Assembly (NCBI GenBank): GCA_934635045.1
Contig: CAKTZA010000005.1
Location: 1 to 64,000, forward strand
Direction of reading: 5' to 3'
DNA: 64,000 nucleotides
DNA from: an uncultured Kiritimatiellota bacterium
Lineage (GTDB): Bacteria; Verrucomicrobiota; Kiritimatiellia; RFP12; UBA1067
In this document: one piece after another, positions 1 to 8,072 of the stretch
How positions within the stretch are numbered: position 1 is the first letter of the stretch
Layout: every line of letters begins with the position of its first letter
Position numbers and translations under genes: made by a program
The notes under the pieces: generated by a model
Databases searched by the model: none
What the model saw: the letters and a program-made list of their open reading frames with translations, nothing else
What the model was told of the DNA's origin: nothing

Positions 1-246
1 GCGTCAGGCGCAGCGGTAGCGGCGCCCCTTTGCCAGCCGTCGGAGTTTCTATACCCCGCTGTTCAGTGACCCATTACAGATTTCTCGATTGGCCCGTCGG
101 CCCGCCGGGCCAGAGGCGACTTGCGTCGCCTCAACAGCAACAAGATTGCTTTCTCTGAACACGGAGATGACGGAGAGGCTCGCACCTCCGCGTCTTTCAG
201 CCTCCGCCGCCTCCGTGTTAAGCGCCGCAGGCCTTCCCGGCTGTCT
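1..246. other. Non-coding left flank with hairpins and a degenerate repeat copy
   Basis: No convincing gene is seen in this flank beyond the end of the SDR gene. A perfect 8-bp stem lies at 113-132 (GAGGCGAC/GTCGCCTC). Read on the minus strand its loop is GCAA, a GNRA tetraloop. It is followed by a second GC-rich hairpin at about 91-111. Minus-strand transcripts from the SDR gene run into both, but there is no U-run, so a terminator role is only possible. Bases 158-222 resemble, in degenerate form, the composite repeat found near 7.9, 10.7 and 13.0 kb (ACACGGAGA ... CCTCCGTGTTAAGC). Confidence 0.5.
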
Positions 247-951
247 TCAGCCCGGAAGAGAGAGGCCGCCGTCCACCATCAGCGTCGCGCCGGTGATGTA
301 GCGCCCGGCGTCGGAGGCCAGGAGCAGCGCGGCACCGGCGGCGTCCTCCGGCACGGCGTAGTCGTGCAGCGGAATCGCCGCCGTCACGCGCGGCCCGTAG
401 ACGGGGTCGGCGAGGCAGTCGCGGTTCCGGTCGGTGTTGAACACGCCGGGACAGAGGTTGTTGACCGTGATGCCCTCCGCCGCGACCTGGCGGCCGATGC
501 CGCGCACGAGGTTCTCCTGCGCGCTCTTCGTCGCCGCGTAGACGCACATGTCGGGATGCGGACGGCGCTCGTTCACCGAGCCGACCACGATGAGCCGGCC
601 CCACCGCTGCGCCTTCATCTTCGGATAGCACCGCTGGAACATCCGCAGCGTCGCGAAGAAGTTGACCTGCATCTCCCTCTGCGCCTCGTCGAGCGGGAAC
701 TCCGTCCACGGGATCTTCGCCTGGATCGAGGCGTTCGCGACGAGGATGTCCGGCAGCGAACCCTCCGCCGCGAGCCGGTCGAAGAACGCATCGATCGCCG
801 CCGGGTCCGCGAGGTCGCAGACCTTCGTGTTGTGGCGGATCACCTTCGCGCCGTATTCCTCGAACGCATCGCCGATGGCCTTGCCGATGCCGCGCGTCGA
901 GCCGGTCACGAGGGCGATTTTGCCGGCGAGATCAAACTTTTCCTTGAGCAT
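247..951 (-). CDS. SDR family oxidoreductase
   Basis: A 234-residue short-chain dehydrogenase/reductase, a normal length for a classical SDR. The nucleotide-binding motif TGSTRGIG sits near residue 16. The usual NNAG strand motif appears as NAS, and the catalytic Tyr-Lys pair is in YAATKSA. A C-terminal GATLMVDGG stretch is typical of the family. The start is supported by AAAGGA about 11 bases upstream. It lies 21 bases after an enolase-superfamily gene and in the same run as an RraA-like gene and a xylanase, so a sugar or sugar-acid dehydrogenase is the natural reading. The exact substrate cannot be told from sequence. The protein has no signal peptide and should be cytoplasmic. Confidence 0.88.
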   Translation of the reverse strand: MLKEKFDLAGKIALVTGSTRGIGKAIGDAFEEYGAKVIRHNTKVCDLADPAAIDAFFDRLAAEGSLPDILVANASIQAKIPWTEFPLDEAQREMQVNFFATLRMFQRCYPKMKAQRWGRLIVVGSVNERRPHPDMCVYAATKSAQENLVRGIGRQVAAEGITVNNLCPGVFNTDRNRDCLADPVYGPRVTAAIPLHDYAVPEDAAGAALLLASDAGRYITGATLMVDGGLSLPG

Positions 952-972
952 AGAGGTCTATTCCTTTCGCCC

Positions 973-2295
973 TTACGACCAGCGACGGTCGTTCGACCAC
1001 TCCCTGTCCCACTCCTTCGTCGGCGTCCACGGCGGCGGGAAGTCGCTTGAGGCCTGCTTCTTGATGAGTTTTTCGTTCAGCTCGTCAATGCCGAGGCCCG
1101 GCTTCGTCGGCACCTCGATGAAGCCGCCCCTGTACGAGAGCGCGGGCTTCACGAGGTCGCCCCACCACGGCACGTCGACGCTGTGCAGCTCCAGCGCCAT
1201 GAAGTTGCGCGTCGCCGCCGCGACGTGGACGGCCGCAAGGCACGCGACCGGGCTCTCGGCCATGTGGATGTTCATCTGCACGCCGTAGTCCTCGGCCATG
1301 TCGCCGACCTTCTTCGTCTCGGCGATGCCACCGCACGTCAGGAGATCGGGATGGACGACCGCGAGCGCGTGCGATTCGAGGAGCGGCTTGAAGTCCTCCT
1401 TGAGGTAGATGTCCTCGCCCGTGCCGAGCGGCGTCGTCGTCGCGGCGTGGAGCTGCTTCCACTGCTCGACGTTGCGCCAGGGGAGGACGTCCTCCGCCCA
1501 GGAGAGGTGGTACTTCTCCAGCCGCCGCAGCAGCTGCACGCAGTCCTCGTAGGGGATGTGCCCGAGATGGTCGATCGCGATCGGCACTTCCCAGCCGACG
1601 ACCTCGCGCACGTCCGCCATGTACTTCTCAAGGAAGTCGAGCCCCTTCTCCGTGATGTGGATGCCCGTGTGGCCATGCGCCGTCGTGAAGAGCTCGAACG
1701 CCTCGCCGCGCATGGAACGCGGGTCGATCGAGCCGTGCGGCGTCTGGACGACGTGCTTCATCTTGCGCATGTAGTCGAGATAGCCCAAGGGCGCGATGAG
1801 CGCGTCCTTGACGTTCGTCAGTAGCTCGATGCCGAGGTCCATCTTGAGGAACGTGAAGCCCATCTCCATCCGGGCCTTCAGGGCCGCGCCCATGTCGCGT
1901 CCGCCGCCCTCGGAGTCGGTGTCGCAGTAGCAGCGGACGCAGTCGCGCCACTGTCCGCCGAGGAGCTGCCAGACGGGAACGCCCCACGCCTTGCCGCAGA
2001 GGTCCCAGCACGCGAGCTCGACGGCGCAGACGCCGCCCGCCTGGCGCGAGTCGCCGCCGAACTGCTTGATGCGGCGGAAGACCTTCTCGACGTTGCACGG
2101 GTTCTCGCCGAGGATGCGGCTCTTCAGCATCGCGGCGTACGTGCGCGAGGAGGCGTCGCGGACTTCGCCGTAGCCGACGAGGCCCTGGTTCGTGTAGAGC
2201 TTCAGGAGCGTGCACCGCTTCGGCGCGCCGTCGATGTCGGCGAAGCGCATGTCGGTGATCCTGAGCGTGGACGGGTTGATTTTGTTGATGGTCAT
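973..2295 (-). CDS. Enolase-superfamily sugar-acid dehydratase (mandelate racemase/muconate lactonizing type)
   Basis: A 440-residue member of the mandelate racemase branch of the enolase superfamily. The N-terminal capping domain (about 1-130) contains GGQWRDCVRCYCDTD. The barrel has FLKMDLG, then metal-ligand-like acids in IAIDHLGH, WAEDVLPW and LGTGEDIYL, and a late histidine in NIHMAESP. This suggests dehydration of an aldonate or uronate-derived acid, as in galactonate or mannonate dehydratases; the substrate is not determinable. The start is set at the ATG of MTINKINPS. The frame stays open for 34 more codons upstream, but those are an 8-bp tandem array that reads as PPFHLSTF repeats and is not likely to be protein. 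Followed by the SDR gene. Confidence 0.85.
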   Translation of the reverse strand: MTINKINPSTLRITDMRFADIDGAPKRCTLLKLYTNQGLVGYGEVRDASSRTYAAMLKSRILGENPCNVEKVFRRIKQFGGDSRQAGGVCAVELACWDLCGKAWGVPVWQLLGGQWRDCVRCYCDTDSEGGGRDMGAALKARMEMGFTFLKMDLGIELLTNVKDALIAPLGYLDYMRKMKHVVQTPHGSIDPRSMRGEAFELFTTAHGHTGIHITEKGLDFLEKYMADVREVVGWEVPIAIDHLGHIPYEDCVQLLRRLEKYHLSWAEDVLPWRNVEQWKQLHAATTTPLGTGEDIYLKEDFKPLLESHALAVVHPDLLTCGGIAETKKVGDMAEDYGVQMNIHMAESPVACLAAVHVAAATRNFMALELHSVDVPWWGDLVKPALSYRGGFIEVPTKPGLGIDELNEKLIKKQASSDFPPPWTPTKEWDREWSNDRRWS

Positions 2296-2296
2296 G

Positions 2297-2368
2297 GTGG
2301 AAAGGTGGAATGGTGGAAAAGTGGAAAGGTGGAATGGTGGAAAAGTGGAAAGGTGGAAAGGTGGAATG
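2297..2368. repeat. Octanucleotide tandem array, unit GTGGAAWR
   Basis: Nine consecutive 8-bp units (GTGGAAAG, GTGGAATG or GTGGAAAA) fill the stretch directly upstream of the enolase-superfamily start codon. Because 8 is not a multiple of 3, the array stays open and reads as an 8-residue peptide repeat in several frames, which explains the spurious upstream extension of the gene. It also displaces any normal ribosome binding site for that gene. Confidence 0.9.
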
Positions 2369-2524
2369 GTCAGGGGCAAGTCCTGGAGGTGACACAAGAG
2401 ACAGGAGAGGCGCGAGAGGCAAGAGGCCCAACTGACTCGCGTGGCCGCTCAAGTCGCTTTTGCCTCAAGTCGCTCAGGCCCCTCCTGTCTCCCCTGTCAT
2501 TCGCCATCGCCATCACTTGACCTC
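2369..2524. other. Repeat-rich intergenic spacer
   Basis: About 155 bases between the xylanase and the octamer array. It contains an imperfect inverted repeat: GACAGGAG near 2400 and CTCCTGTC near 2480. CAAGTCGCT also occurs twice. I see no gene in it. It could form a long stem-loop in the transcript, but no U-run follows. Confidence 0.45.
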
Positions 2525-3946
2525 TCAGATCCTGACGGTCATCCGGTCGGTGAAATCGGGATTGAGGCGGAACGTCTCGCGCACGGTCTTCCCGTTCGCC
2601 GTCGCCTCCAGCTCGTATTCGCCGTGAAAGCCGCGGAACGAGAACACGCCGCCGACATCGCGCGTGAAGGCGGTGCGCCACTCCTTGCCGAAGAGGTCCT
2701 GGATTACGCGATACGCCGGCTTCGGCGTCATGTCGAAGCGGCAGAGCCCGCCGTAGTACAGGTTTTCGCCGCCGGAGAAGTCGCCCGGCTTCGCGAACGC
2801 CGCATAGCCGTCGGGCAGGTTCCAGTAGATGATCGCCTTCATCGCGCGGTGCGAGAACCAGATGCGGTAGAGCGTGCGGAGAATCTCGGCCTGTGTCTCC
2901 TCGTCGCCGGGATCTTCCGAATAGGCCGGAATCGTGATCTCGGTGATCTGCAGCGGGCGGCCGAGCCTGGCGTAGGTGTCGAGGACGTCGAAGACGCGCA
3001 TCGGATCGTAGAAGCTCTTCGCCTGACGGACCACGTTCGCCATGTCGGCCCCGTGGAACATGTGGAACTGCAGGCCGACGCCGTCGATGCGCACACCCTT
3101 CAGGAGCGCCCGCTCGATCTGCATGTAATATGAGCTGCGGTTGCGGCGGAAGCTGTCGTCATCCCAGATCCGGCTGTGCGCCTCGTTGATGATGAGCTCG
3201 TTCGAGCCGAAGTACTTCTCCGCCGTCCTGAAGCTCCACTCGACGAAGTCGTCCTGCTGGTAGAAGTTGCCGTTCCGCCAGTTCGCGCCCCAGAGCGTCT
3301 CGTTCGTCACCTCCCACATCCGGATGCGCTGCGCATAGCGTTCGGCAAGCTCGCGCATCCGCTTCTCGAGAAGCCGTTTCTCGAGATAGACGTCGCCTTT
3401 CGCCCATTGCGGCTGGAAGGCGGGGTAGTTGAGGATGTGGCACTTCGGCTCGACGCCGTTCCTCTCGCACCAGTCGACGCAGAGGTCGGTCGGCGGCCGG
3501 CGGTAGACACGCGGAGAGCCGGCCGCATAGCGGGGCTTCCCCTGCTCCGGCTCGAGATCGCTCCAGTAGAACGGACACGTCGCGAGATTGAAGGCGTTCC
3601 TGAAATGCTCCTTGTACGCCTCGTTCTTCTCCTTCGAGTCGACGATCTCGTCGAGCATGAAGAGGTCGGCGCCGTACTTGAAGTCGTGCGTCTTCTGCGT
3701 CACCTTCAGACGGACGCTCTCCAGCACCTTGCCGGCGGCGTCGGTGAAGGTGAAGAGCATCGGGCCCTTGCGGTTGAGCTCGATGCCCGCCTTGACCCGC
3801 GCGTCGATCTCCTCGGCCATCAGCCGGAAGAGCCTGAGCACGCCGTCTCGGTCGTATTTCATCGCCGCGGCCAGCGCGCCCGGCAGGCCGCCGGCAGCCG
3901 CCGCCAGAATCGCATTCCAGAGGAATTCCCGTCGTGTCGTCTTCAT
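2525..3946 (-). CDS. GH10 endo-beta-1,4-xylanase, exported
   Basis: A 473-residue glycoside hydrolase family 10 protein. The N-terminus (TRREFLW followed by an alanine-rich segment to about 27) looks like a twin-arginine or Sec signal. The acid/base glutamate is in WEVTNE (E216) and the nucleophile in ITEITIP (E336), both where GH10 expects them. A beta-rich segment of about 80 residues before the barrel resembles the small CBM-like N-terminal domain of some bacterial GH10 enzymes. GGGGAGG lies 4 bases before the ATG. It sits between an RraA-like gene and an enolase-superfamily gene, so xylan breakdown may be coupled to sugar-acid catabolism. The family reaction is internal cleavage of xylan; the substrate has not been shown here. 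Confidence 0.9.
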   Translation of the reverse strand: MKTTRREFLWNAILAAAAGGLPGALAAAMKYDRDGVLRLFRLMAEEIDARVKAGIELNRKGPMLFTFTDAAGKVLESVRLKVTQKTHDFKYGADLFMLDEIVDSKEKNEAYKEHFRNAFNLATCPFYWSDLEPEQGKPRYAAGSPRVYRRPPTDLCVDWCERNGVEPKCHILNYPAFQPQWAKGDVYLEKRLLEKRMRELAERYAQRIRMWEVTNETLWGANWRNGNFYQQDDFVEWSFRTAEKYFGSNELIINEAHSRIWDDDSFRRNRSSYYMQIERALLKGVRIDGVGLQFHMFHGADMANVVRQAKSFYDPMRVFDVLDTYARLGRPLQITEITIPAYSEDPGDEETQAEILRTLYRIWFSHRAMKAIIYWNLPDGYAAFAKPGDFSGGENLYYGGLCRFDMTPKPAYRVIQDLFGKEWRTAFTRDVGGVFSFRGFHGEYELEATANGKTVRETFRLNPDFTDRMTVRI

Positions 3947-3996
3947 CGCACCTCCCCGTTCTCCAGTCTCAGGACATCATGTTCCGACTTTCACCT

Positions 3997-4752
3997 TCAG
4001 AAGTACCCGCCCTTGTCGATGATCTCCGAGATCGTGTCGCCCTGGCGCACCCACGAGAAGATGTCGACCTCATTGCGCTCGATGCCCTCGGCCCGGAGCA
4101 GCACCTCGTAGGCGATCTCGCGCGGGATGCAGATGACGCCGTCGATGTCACCCATGATGATGTCGCCGGGGCGCACCGTCACCTTGCCGATCTTGACCGG
4201 CACCTGGTAGTGCGTGATCATGCAGCGGCCGAGCGAGCCGTTCGAGACGCGGTACTTGTAGAAGATCGGGAACGGCTGCTCCAGGATCTGCTTCGTGTCG
4301 CGGATGCCGCCGGCGATGACCGCGCCGCGAATCCCCTTCGAGATCGCCGTCGCCGTCATGACGCCGCCCCAGAGCGAGGCCTCGACGTCGTTCGACGTGT
4401 CCCACACGACGACGCCGTTCGGCTTGAAGTCGTCCAGCATCTGCGCGCGGAACGTCATCTCGCCCTCGATCATGCAGTTCGGCGCGGACTTGACCGTGAA
4501 CGCCTCGCCGCAGACGACCATCTCGTCCCGGAGCGGCATGATCTCGTGCGGCAGGTTCTGGTCGAGGAGCGTCAGCTCGCGCATGACGTCGTTCACGCAG
4601 CCCGTGTAGAGCTTCTCGAAGCGCTCGCAGAGCTCCTTCGTCGGAATCGGGAAGTCGTTGGTGGGGATGTGCTGACGCTTGGCGATCAGCTTGTCGAGCT
4701 TCATGAGGCCGGCTTCCTTGGCCTTCGTGCGCATGTTCGCGAGACTGGGCAT
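3997..4752 (-). CDS. RraA-like family protein (possible aldolase)
   Basis: A 251-residue RraA/HMG-aldolase-fold protein. It has the family motif GGIRDT (about residue 153) and the metal-site stretch GDIDGVICIP (about 203). RraA-fold proteins next to sugar-acid dehydratases usually act as class II aldolases on keto acids such as 4-hydroxy-4-methyl-2-oxoglutarate, or are of unknown role. The genuine RNase E regulator is shorter (about 160 residues), and the extra N-terminal 60 residues here argue against that role. AGAAAGGAAAC precedes the start. It is probably the first gene of the RraA-xylanase-dehydratase-SDR unit, because a good promoter lies just upstream. Confidence 0.85.
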   Translation of the reverse strand: MPSLANMRTKAKEAGLMKLDKLIAKRQHIPTNDFPIPTKELCERFEKLYTGCVNDVMRELTLLDQNLPHEIMPLRDEMVVCGEAFTVKSAPNCMIEGEMTFRAQMLDDFKPNGVVVWDTSNDVEASLWGGVMTATAISKGIRGAVIAGGIRDTKQILEQPFPIFYKYRVSNGSLGRCMITHYQVPVKIGKVTVRPGDIIMGDIDGVICIPREIAYEVLLRAEGIERNEVDIFSWVRQGDTISEIIDKGGYF

Positions 4753-4791
4753 TGTCGTTGTTTCCTTTCTGGTTCAATCTTGATGGTGCGT

Positions 4792-4820
4792 ATTGTACCG
4801 AAATCCGCGCGCGAAAACAA
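4792..4820 (-). promoter_or_regulatory. Promoter upstream of the RraA-like gene
   Basis: On the minus strand a TTGTTT hexamer (4820-4815) is followed after 17 bases by TACAAT (4797-4792). Transcription would start about 35 bases before the RraA-like ATG, leaving room for its ribosome binding site. Confidence 0.6.
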
Positions 4821-4842
4821 TCAGATTTTCGGCAAAAATATC

Positions 4843-6312
4843 TCACTTTTTAGGCAAAACACTGTAAATCGCGTATCCGAACGCCCCAAGGCGGAACGAT
4901 TTCGCCCCCGTTTTCGCGGCCTTTCGCGCCAGGAGCGGGCGTTCGGCGAGCGTGCCGCGCACCGAGCGGTCGAGGCGCGGGACGGACAGGTAGTCCGGGA
5001 TGTCTTCGGGCGGCACCTCGAAGGTGACGTCGACGTCGACCTCTTTCGCCGTCCAGTTCTGGACGACGACGACCTGCGAGCCGTCCTTCGCCCGCCGCAC
5101 GAACGCCGTCACCGACTCGGGCGCCGAGACGTCCAGCCACGCGAGGCCCCTCTTGCCGTTGAAGTCGGTGAACGCCGGATGCGACGCGCGCAGGGCGGCG
5201 AGTTCCTTCACGAGCGCCTGCCGCCCCTTCCCCGGCTCGCGCCCGAGCTGCGTCCAGTCCATCGGCGCCTTGCCGAACATCGAGTGCTTCGGGTCGGCGT
5301 CCGCCAGCTCGTTGCCCGTGAAGAGCATCGGGATGCCGTCCAGCGTGAACATCCAGACGAGGACCTGGTCGACGGCGGCATGCCCCCAGGCGCGCTCGCG
5401 GCGCGGCCGCGCGTCCGTCGCGATGTCGTGGTTCTCGTAGTGGTTCACGAAGCGCGCGCCCTGCGTGGACATGAGGTCGCGGTATTCCCACGCCGCGCGG
5501 ATCGCGTCCGCGCCCTTCTTCCCCGCGAAGACGTCCGCCCCCGGAAACCAGCCGTAGTCCGCGTCGAACGCCGTCTCCTGGTCCTTCTCGTCATACCCTT
5601 CGCAGAGGAGGATCGTGTCCTTCTTCAGGGCCGTCATGCGCCGATAGCCCTCGCACCAGAAGTCGAGCGGGATCGCGTCGCCGACGTCGCAGCGGTAGCC
5701 GTCCACGTCGAAGTCGCGGATCAGCCCCGTCATGTTGCCCCAGAGGTACTCCTGCACGCCCGGCGCGCGGAAGTTGAAGCGCGGGAAGCGCCACGGCCCC
5801 TTCGCGATCGTGCCGTCGGCGTTCCAGCTCGTGAACGCGGGATGCTCCTGCCAGACCTTCGCCGTCGGGCCCGCGTGGAAGTAGACGAGGTCGAGGATCA
5901 CCTTCAGCCCGAGCCGGTGCGCGGCGGCGACGAGGTCCTTCAGGTCCTGGTCCGTGCCGTACTCGGGATCGACGTGGAAGTAGTCCTTGAGGCGGTACTG
6001 GTTCTTCGGGTTGTCGAAGCCGCTGCGCACCTGGCGCGGACTCCAGAACGAACGGTCCCTGTCGTCGTCCGCCAGCATGACCGGCACGAGGTAGACGATC
6101 GTCACGCCGAGGTTCTTCAGGTACGGGAGCTTCGCCTCGATGGACTTGAGCGTCCCCTCCGGCGTGAACGCGCGCGGCTGAACCTGGTACATCACGCCTT
6201 TCGTGAACCAGTCGGGCGACGGACGCGCGTCCATCAGGTTGGCGCTGGAGGCGAAGGAGGACAGGGCCGCCCCGACGGCCAGCCCGGCGATTATCGTCAT
6301 CTTGGTGTTCAT
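4843..6312 (-). CDS. GH13 alpha-amylase family protein, secreted
   Basis: A 489-residue alpha-amylase superfamily enzyme. A signal peptide (MNTKMTIIAGLAVGAALSSF...) starts at the ATG used here. An in-frame ATG 13 codons upstream is ignored because AAGGAA lies just before this one. The (beta/alpha)8 barrel shows the conserved regions in order: DLVYFH (about 141), the nucleophile aspartate in DGYRCDVG (D209), the acid/base glutamate in LLCEGYDE (E238), and NHD (D296). A C-terminal beta-sandwich of about 90 residues follows. Family role: hydrolysis or transfer at alpha-glucosidic bonds of starch-like glucans. No glucan-binding module is apparent. Confidence 0.9.
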   Translation of the reverse strand: MNTKMTIIAGLAVGAALSSFASSANLMDARPSPDWFTKGVMYQVQPRAFTPEGTLKSIEAKLPYLKNLGVTIVYLVPVMLADDDRDRSFWSPRQVRSGFDNPKNQYRLKDYFHVDPEYGTDQDLKDLVAAAHRLGLKVILDLVYFHAGPTAKVWQEHPAFTSWNADGTIAKGPWRFPRFNFRAPGVQEYLWGNMTGLIRDFDVDGYRCDVGDAIPLDFWCEGYRRMTALKKDTILLCEGYDEKDQETAFDADYGWFPGADVFAGKKGADAIRAAWEYRDLMSTQGARFVNHYENHDIATDARPRRERAWGHAAVDQVLVWMFTLDGIPMLFTGNELADADPKHSMFGKAPMDWTQLGREPGKGRQALVKELAALRASHPAFTDFNGKRGLAWLDVSAPESVTAFVRRAKDGSQVVVVQNWTAKEVDVDVTFEVPPEDIPDYLSVPRLDRSVRGTLAERPLLARKAAKTGAKSFRLGAFGYAIYSVLPKK

Positions 6313-6363
6313 CGTTTTTTCCTTATTCTGTTTGATTGATTTGTCTGTCACGCAGATTGCGTC

Positions 6364-8043
6364 TCATCGCGGTGTTGCGGTATGGCGGGGGATCTCGTCG
6401 GACGCATAGCCGCAGTCCTCCTTCGCCCGCACGCCCATGTCCCACCCGACCTGCCGCCAGCGCGTCGCGAAGTCCGTGACGTCGCCGCGCACGCGGTCGG
6501 AGCTGCCCCACGCCGCCTCGGCCGCGCCGAGATAGCAGCAGTAGAGGTCCTCGCCGTAAGCGTGATGCCACGTCGTCCCCATGAAGCCGAACGTCCCGGC
6601 GGCCTTCGCCGCCTTCCCCATCGATGCCGTGCCGGCGACGTTCTGCCACGCGGCGGGCACGACGGCGAAGCCGAACGACGCGAAGTAGTCCCACGTCGGG
6701 TAGTCCGCGCGCGGCGCGCCGTAGTACCAGTCACAGATCACGATGTCCTTCGGCAGCTGGGCGAGCAGGCGCGCGCACGCCTCCGGCAACGCGCCGTTGA
6801 TCGGGTAGCGCGCGAACGCCTCGCCCTGCCAGCGCGGATCCTTGCGCGAGACGAGCATGTCGTGCCACATGAGCGTGCGCGCGCCGAGCGACGCGACGTG
6901 GTCGCGGAGGCCGCGCACGTGGTCGGCGACGGTCTGCGGCCAGTCCGTCCCCACGCAGACGGGACAGCTTGGCGGGTCGGCCTCGTCACAGCCGATGTGG
7001 AAGTAGCCCGGCCGCCCGAACGTCTCGTACAGCTCGGAGACGAGCGTGCGCAGCGTCTTCTGCGTCTCGGGGTTGGTGAGGCACCACACCCAGCCCTCGC
7101 GCGGCTCGAACAGCGACTGGTGGCGCGGCGAGAGGTCCAGCGCCGCGTGCTTGCCGCCGCACCGCCGCGACTGCGAGGCGTGTCCGAAGACGTTGAGCAT
7201 CGGCACGAGCGTGACGCCGAGGTCGCGGCCGAGCGCCACGAGGCGCGTGAGCTCCGCCGTCGGCACCTTGTGCTCCGGCCAGCCGAACCACGGGAACGCC
7301 GCCGAGTCGTACGTGCCCCAGAACTCCAGCACGAGGTAGTTGAACTTGAAGTACGCCGCGAGGCGGATCTGGCGCTCGACGGAAACCCGGCTCGTCTCCG
7401 GCAGCCAGCAGACATGCATCGCGCGAAAGGCGTGGGTGGGGGCGTCCGCGACCGTCAGGGCCGGCGCGATCCAGGCCGACGCCTCCGCGACGCCGCGCTC
7501 GGCCATCAGGCACATGCGCAGCGTGTAGAAGGCGTGGCGCACGCCGGCGAGATCGCGCGCGGACAGCGTAAACGTGCCGTCCGGCGCCGTCCGCAGCTCG
7601 TACGCGCCGTCCACGAGGTTCGTCTGCGCACACGGCGCCGCGACGACCGTCGGCGCGACCTTCAGGCTGTCGCGGCACATCCGCGCGACCCACGCCGTCG
7701 CCGCCGGGTCGTCGCAGGCGACGCGCACGGTCGCGCCTCCGTCGAGGCGGCAGAGGGACGCCTCCGCGTAGGCGAGCGACACCGGTTCGGGGATGACGTT
7801 CGGACGCGGAAAGCGGAGCCCTGCCGTGGTGCCTGCGGCACGTGCGGACGCCTGGCCTACGGCACTGGACTCGGATAATTGGCCTGCGGCGCTATACACG
7901 GAGACTGGAGAACGCGGAGTGTTGGTCGAAGAGATTTCGCAACGCGAATCTTCTCCGTCCCTCCGTGCCTCCGTGTCAAGCGAAAGCAATACAGGGTACG
8001 CGGCAAGCGGCACCACACAAACCAAGAAAAGAAAAGACTTCAT
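6364..8043 (-). CDS. GH20-like beta-N-acetylhexosaminidase, secreted
   Basis: A 559-residue protein with a signal peptide (MKSFLFLVCVVPLAA). A repeat-derived linker follows (about 19-75, containing LLSLDTEARRDGEDS and then 9-residue units such as SSAVGQASA). A GH20b-type domain spans about 80-200, and the catalytic barrel starts at about 205. The hallmark HIGCDE gives the catalytic Asp-Glu pair (D353, E354), with PPSCPVC just after. Family reaction: removal of terminal beta-N-acetylhexosamine. The signal peptide and linker are almost the same as in the unrelated gene at 13,174, while the catalytic domains differ. Ends about 50 bases before the GH13 gene. Confidence 0.87.
   Translation of the reverse strand: MKSFLFLVCVVPLAAYPVLLSLDTEARRDGEDSRCEISSTNTPRSPVSVYSAAGQLSESSAVGQASARAAGTTAGLRFPRPNVIPEPVSLAYAEASLCRLDGGATVRVACDDPAATAWVARMCRDSLKVAPTVVAAPCAQTNLVDGAYELRTAPDGTFTLSARDLAGVRHAFYTLRMCLMAERGVAEASAWIAPALTVADAPTHAFRAMHVCWLPETSRVSVERQIRLAAYFKFNYLVLEFWGTYDSAAFPWFGWPEHKVPTAELTRLVALGRDLGVTLVPMLNVFGHASQSRRCGGKHAALDLSPRHQSLFEPREGWVWCLTNPETQKTLRTLVSELYETFGRPGYFHIGCDEADPPSCPVCVGTDWPQTVADHVRGLRDHVASLGARTLMWHDMLVSRKDPRWQGEAFARYPINGALPEACARLLAQLPKDIVICDWYYGAPRADYPTWDYFASFGFAVVPAAWQNVAGTASMGKAAKAAGTFGFMGTTWHHAYGEDLYCCYLGAAEAAWGSSDRVRGDVTDFATRWRQVGWDMGVRAKEDCGYASDEIPRHTATPR
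7831..7987. repeat. Composite repeat copy B (27-bp units plus imperfect palindrome)
   Basis: Part one (about 7831-7897) consists of degenerate 27-bp units, of the type GGCCTGCGGCGCTGGACACGG. Part two (7898-7987) is an 88-bp palindromic block with 8-bp periodicity, from ACGGAGAC to TCCGTGTCAAGCGAAA, centred on TTTCGCAACGCGAA. It lies wholly inside the 5' end of the GH20 gene and keeps its frame open. Related copies lie near 10.56-10.82 and 12.94-13.12 kb. Confidence 0.85.
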
Positions 8044-8072
8044 CTGAAAACCTCCGATTTCTGTTGATCTCG

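Noticed and set aside
2296..2397. Thirty-four extra N-terminal codons of the enolase-superfamily gene
   Set aside because: They encode only PPFHLSTF-type repeats from an 8-bp tandem array; the family start lies at the next ATG.
3997..4752. RNase E activity regulator RraA
   Set aside because: Too long by about 90 residues and sits among sugar-acid genes; the RraA-like aldolase group fits better.
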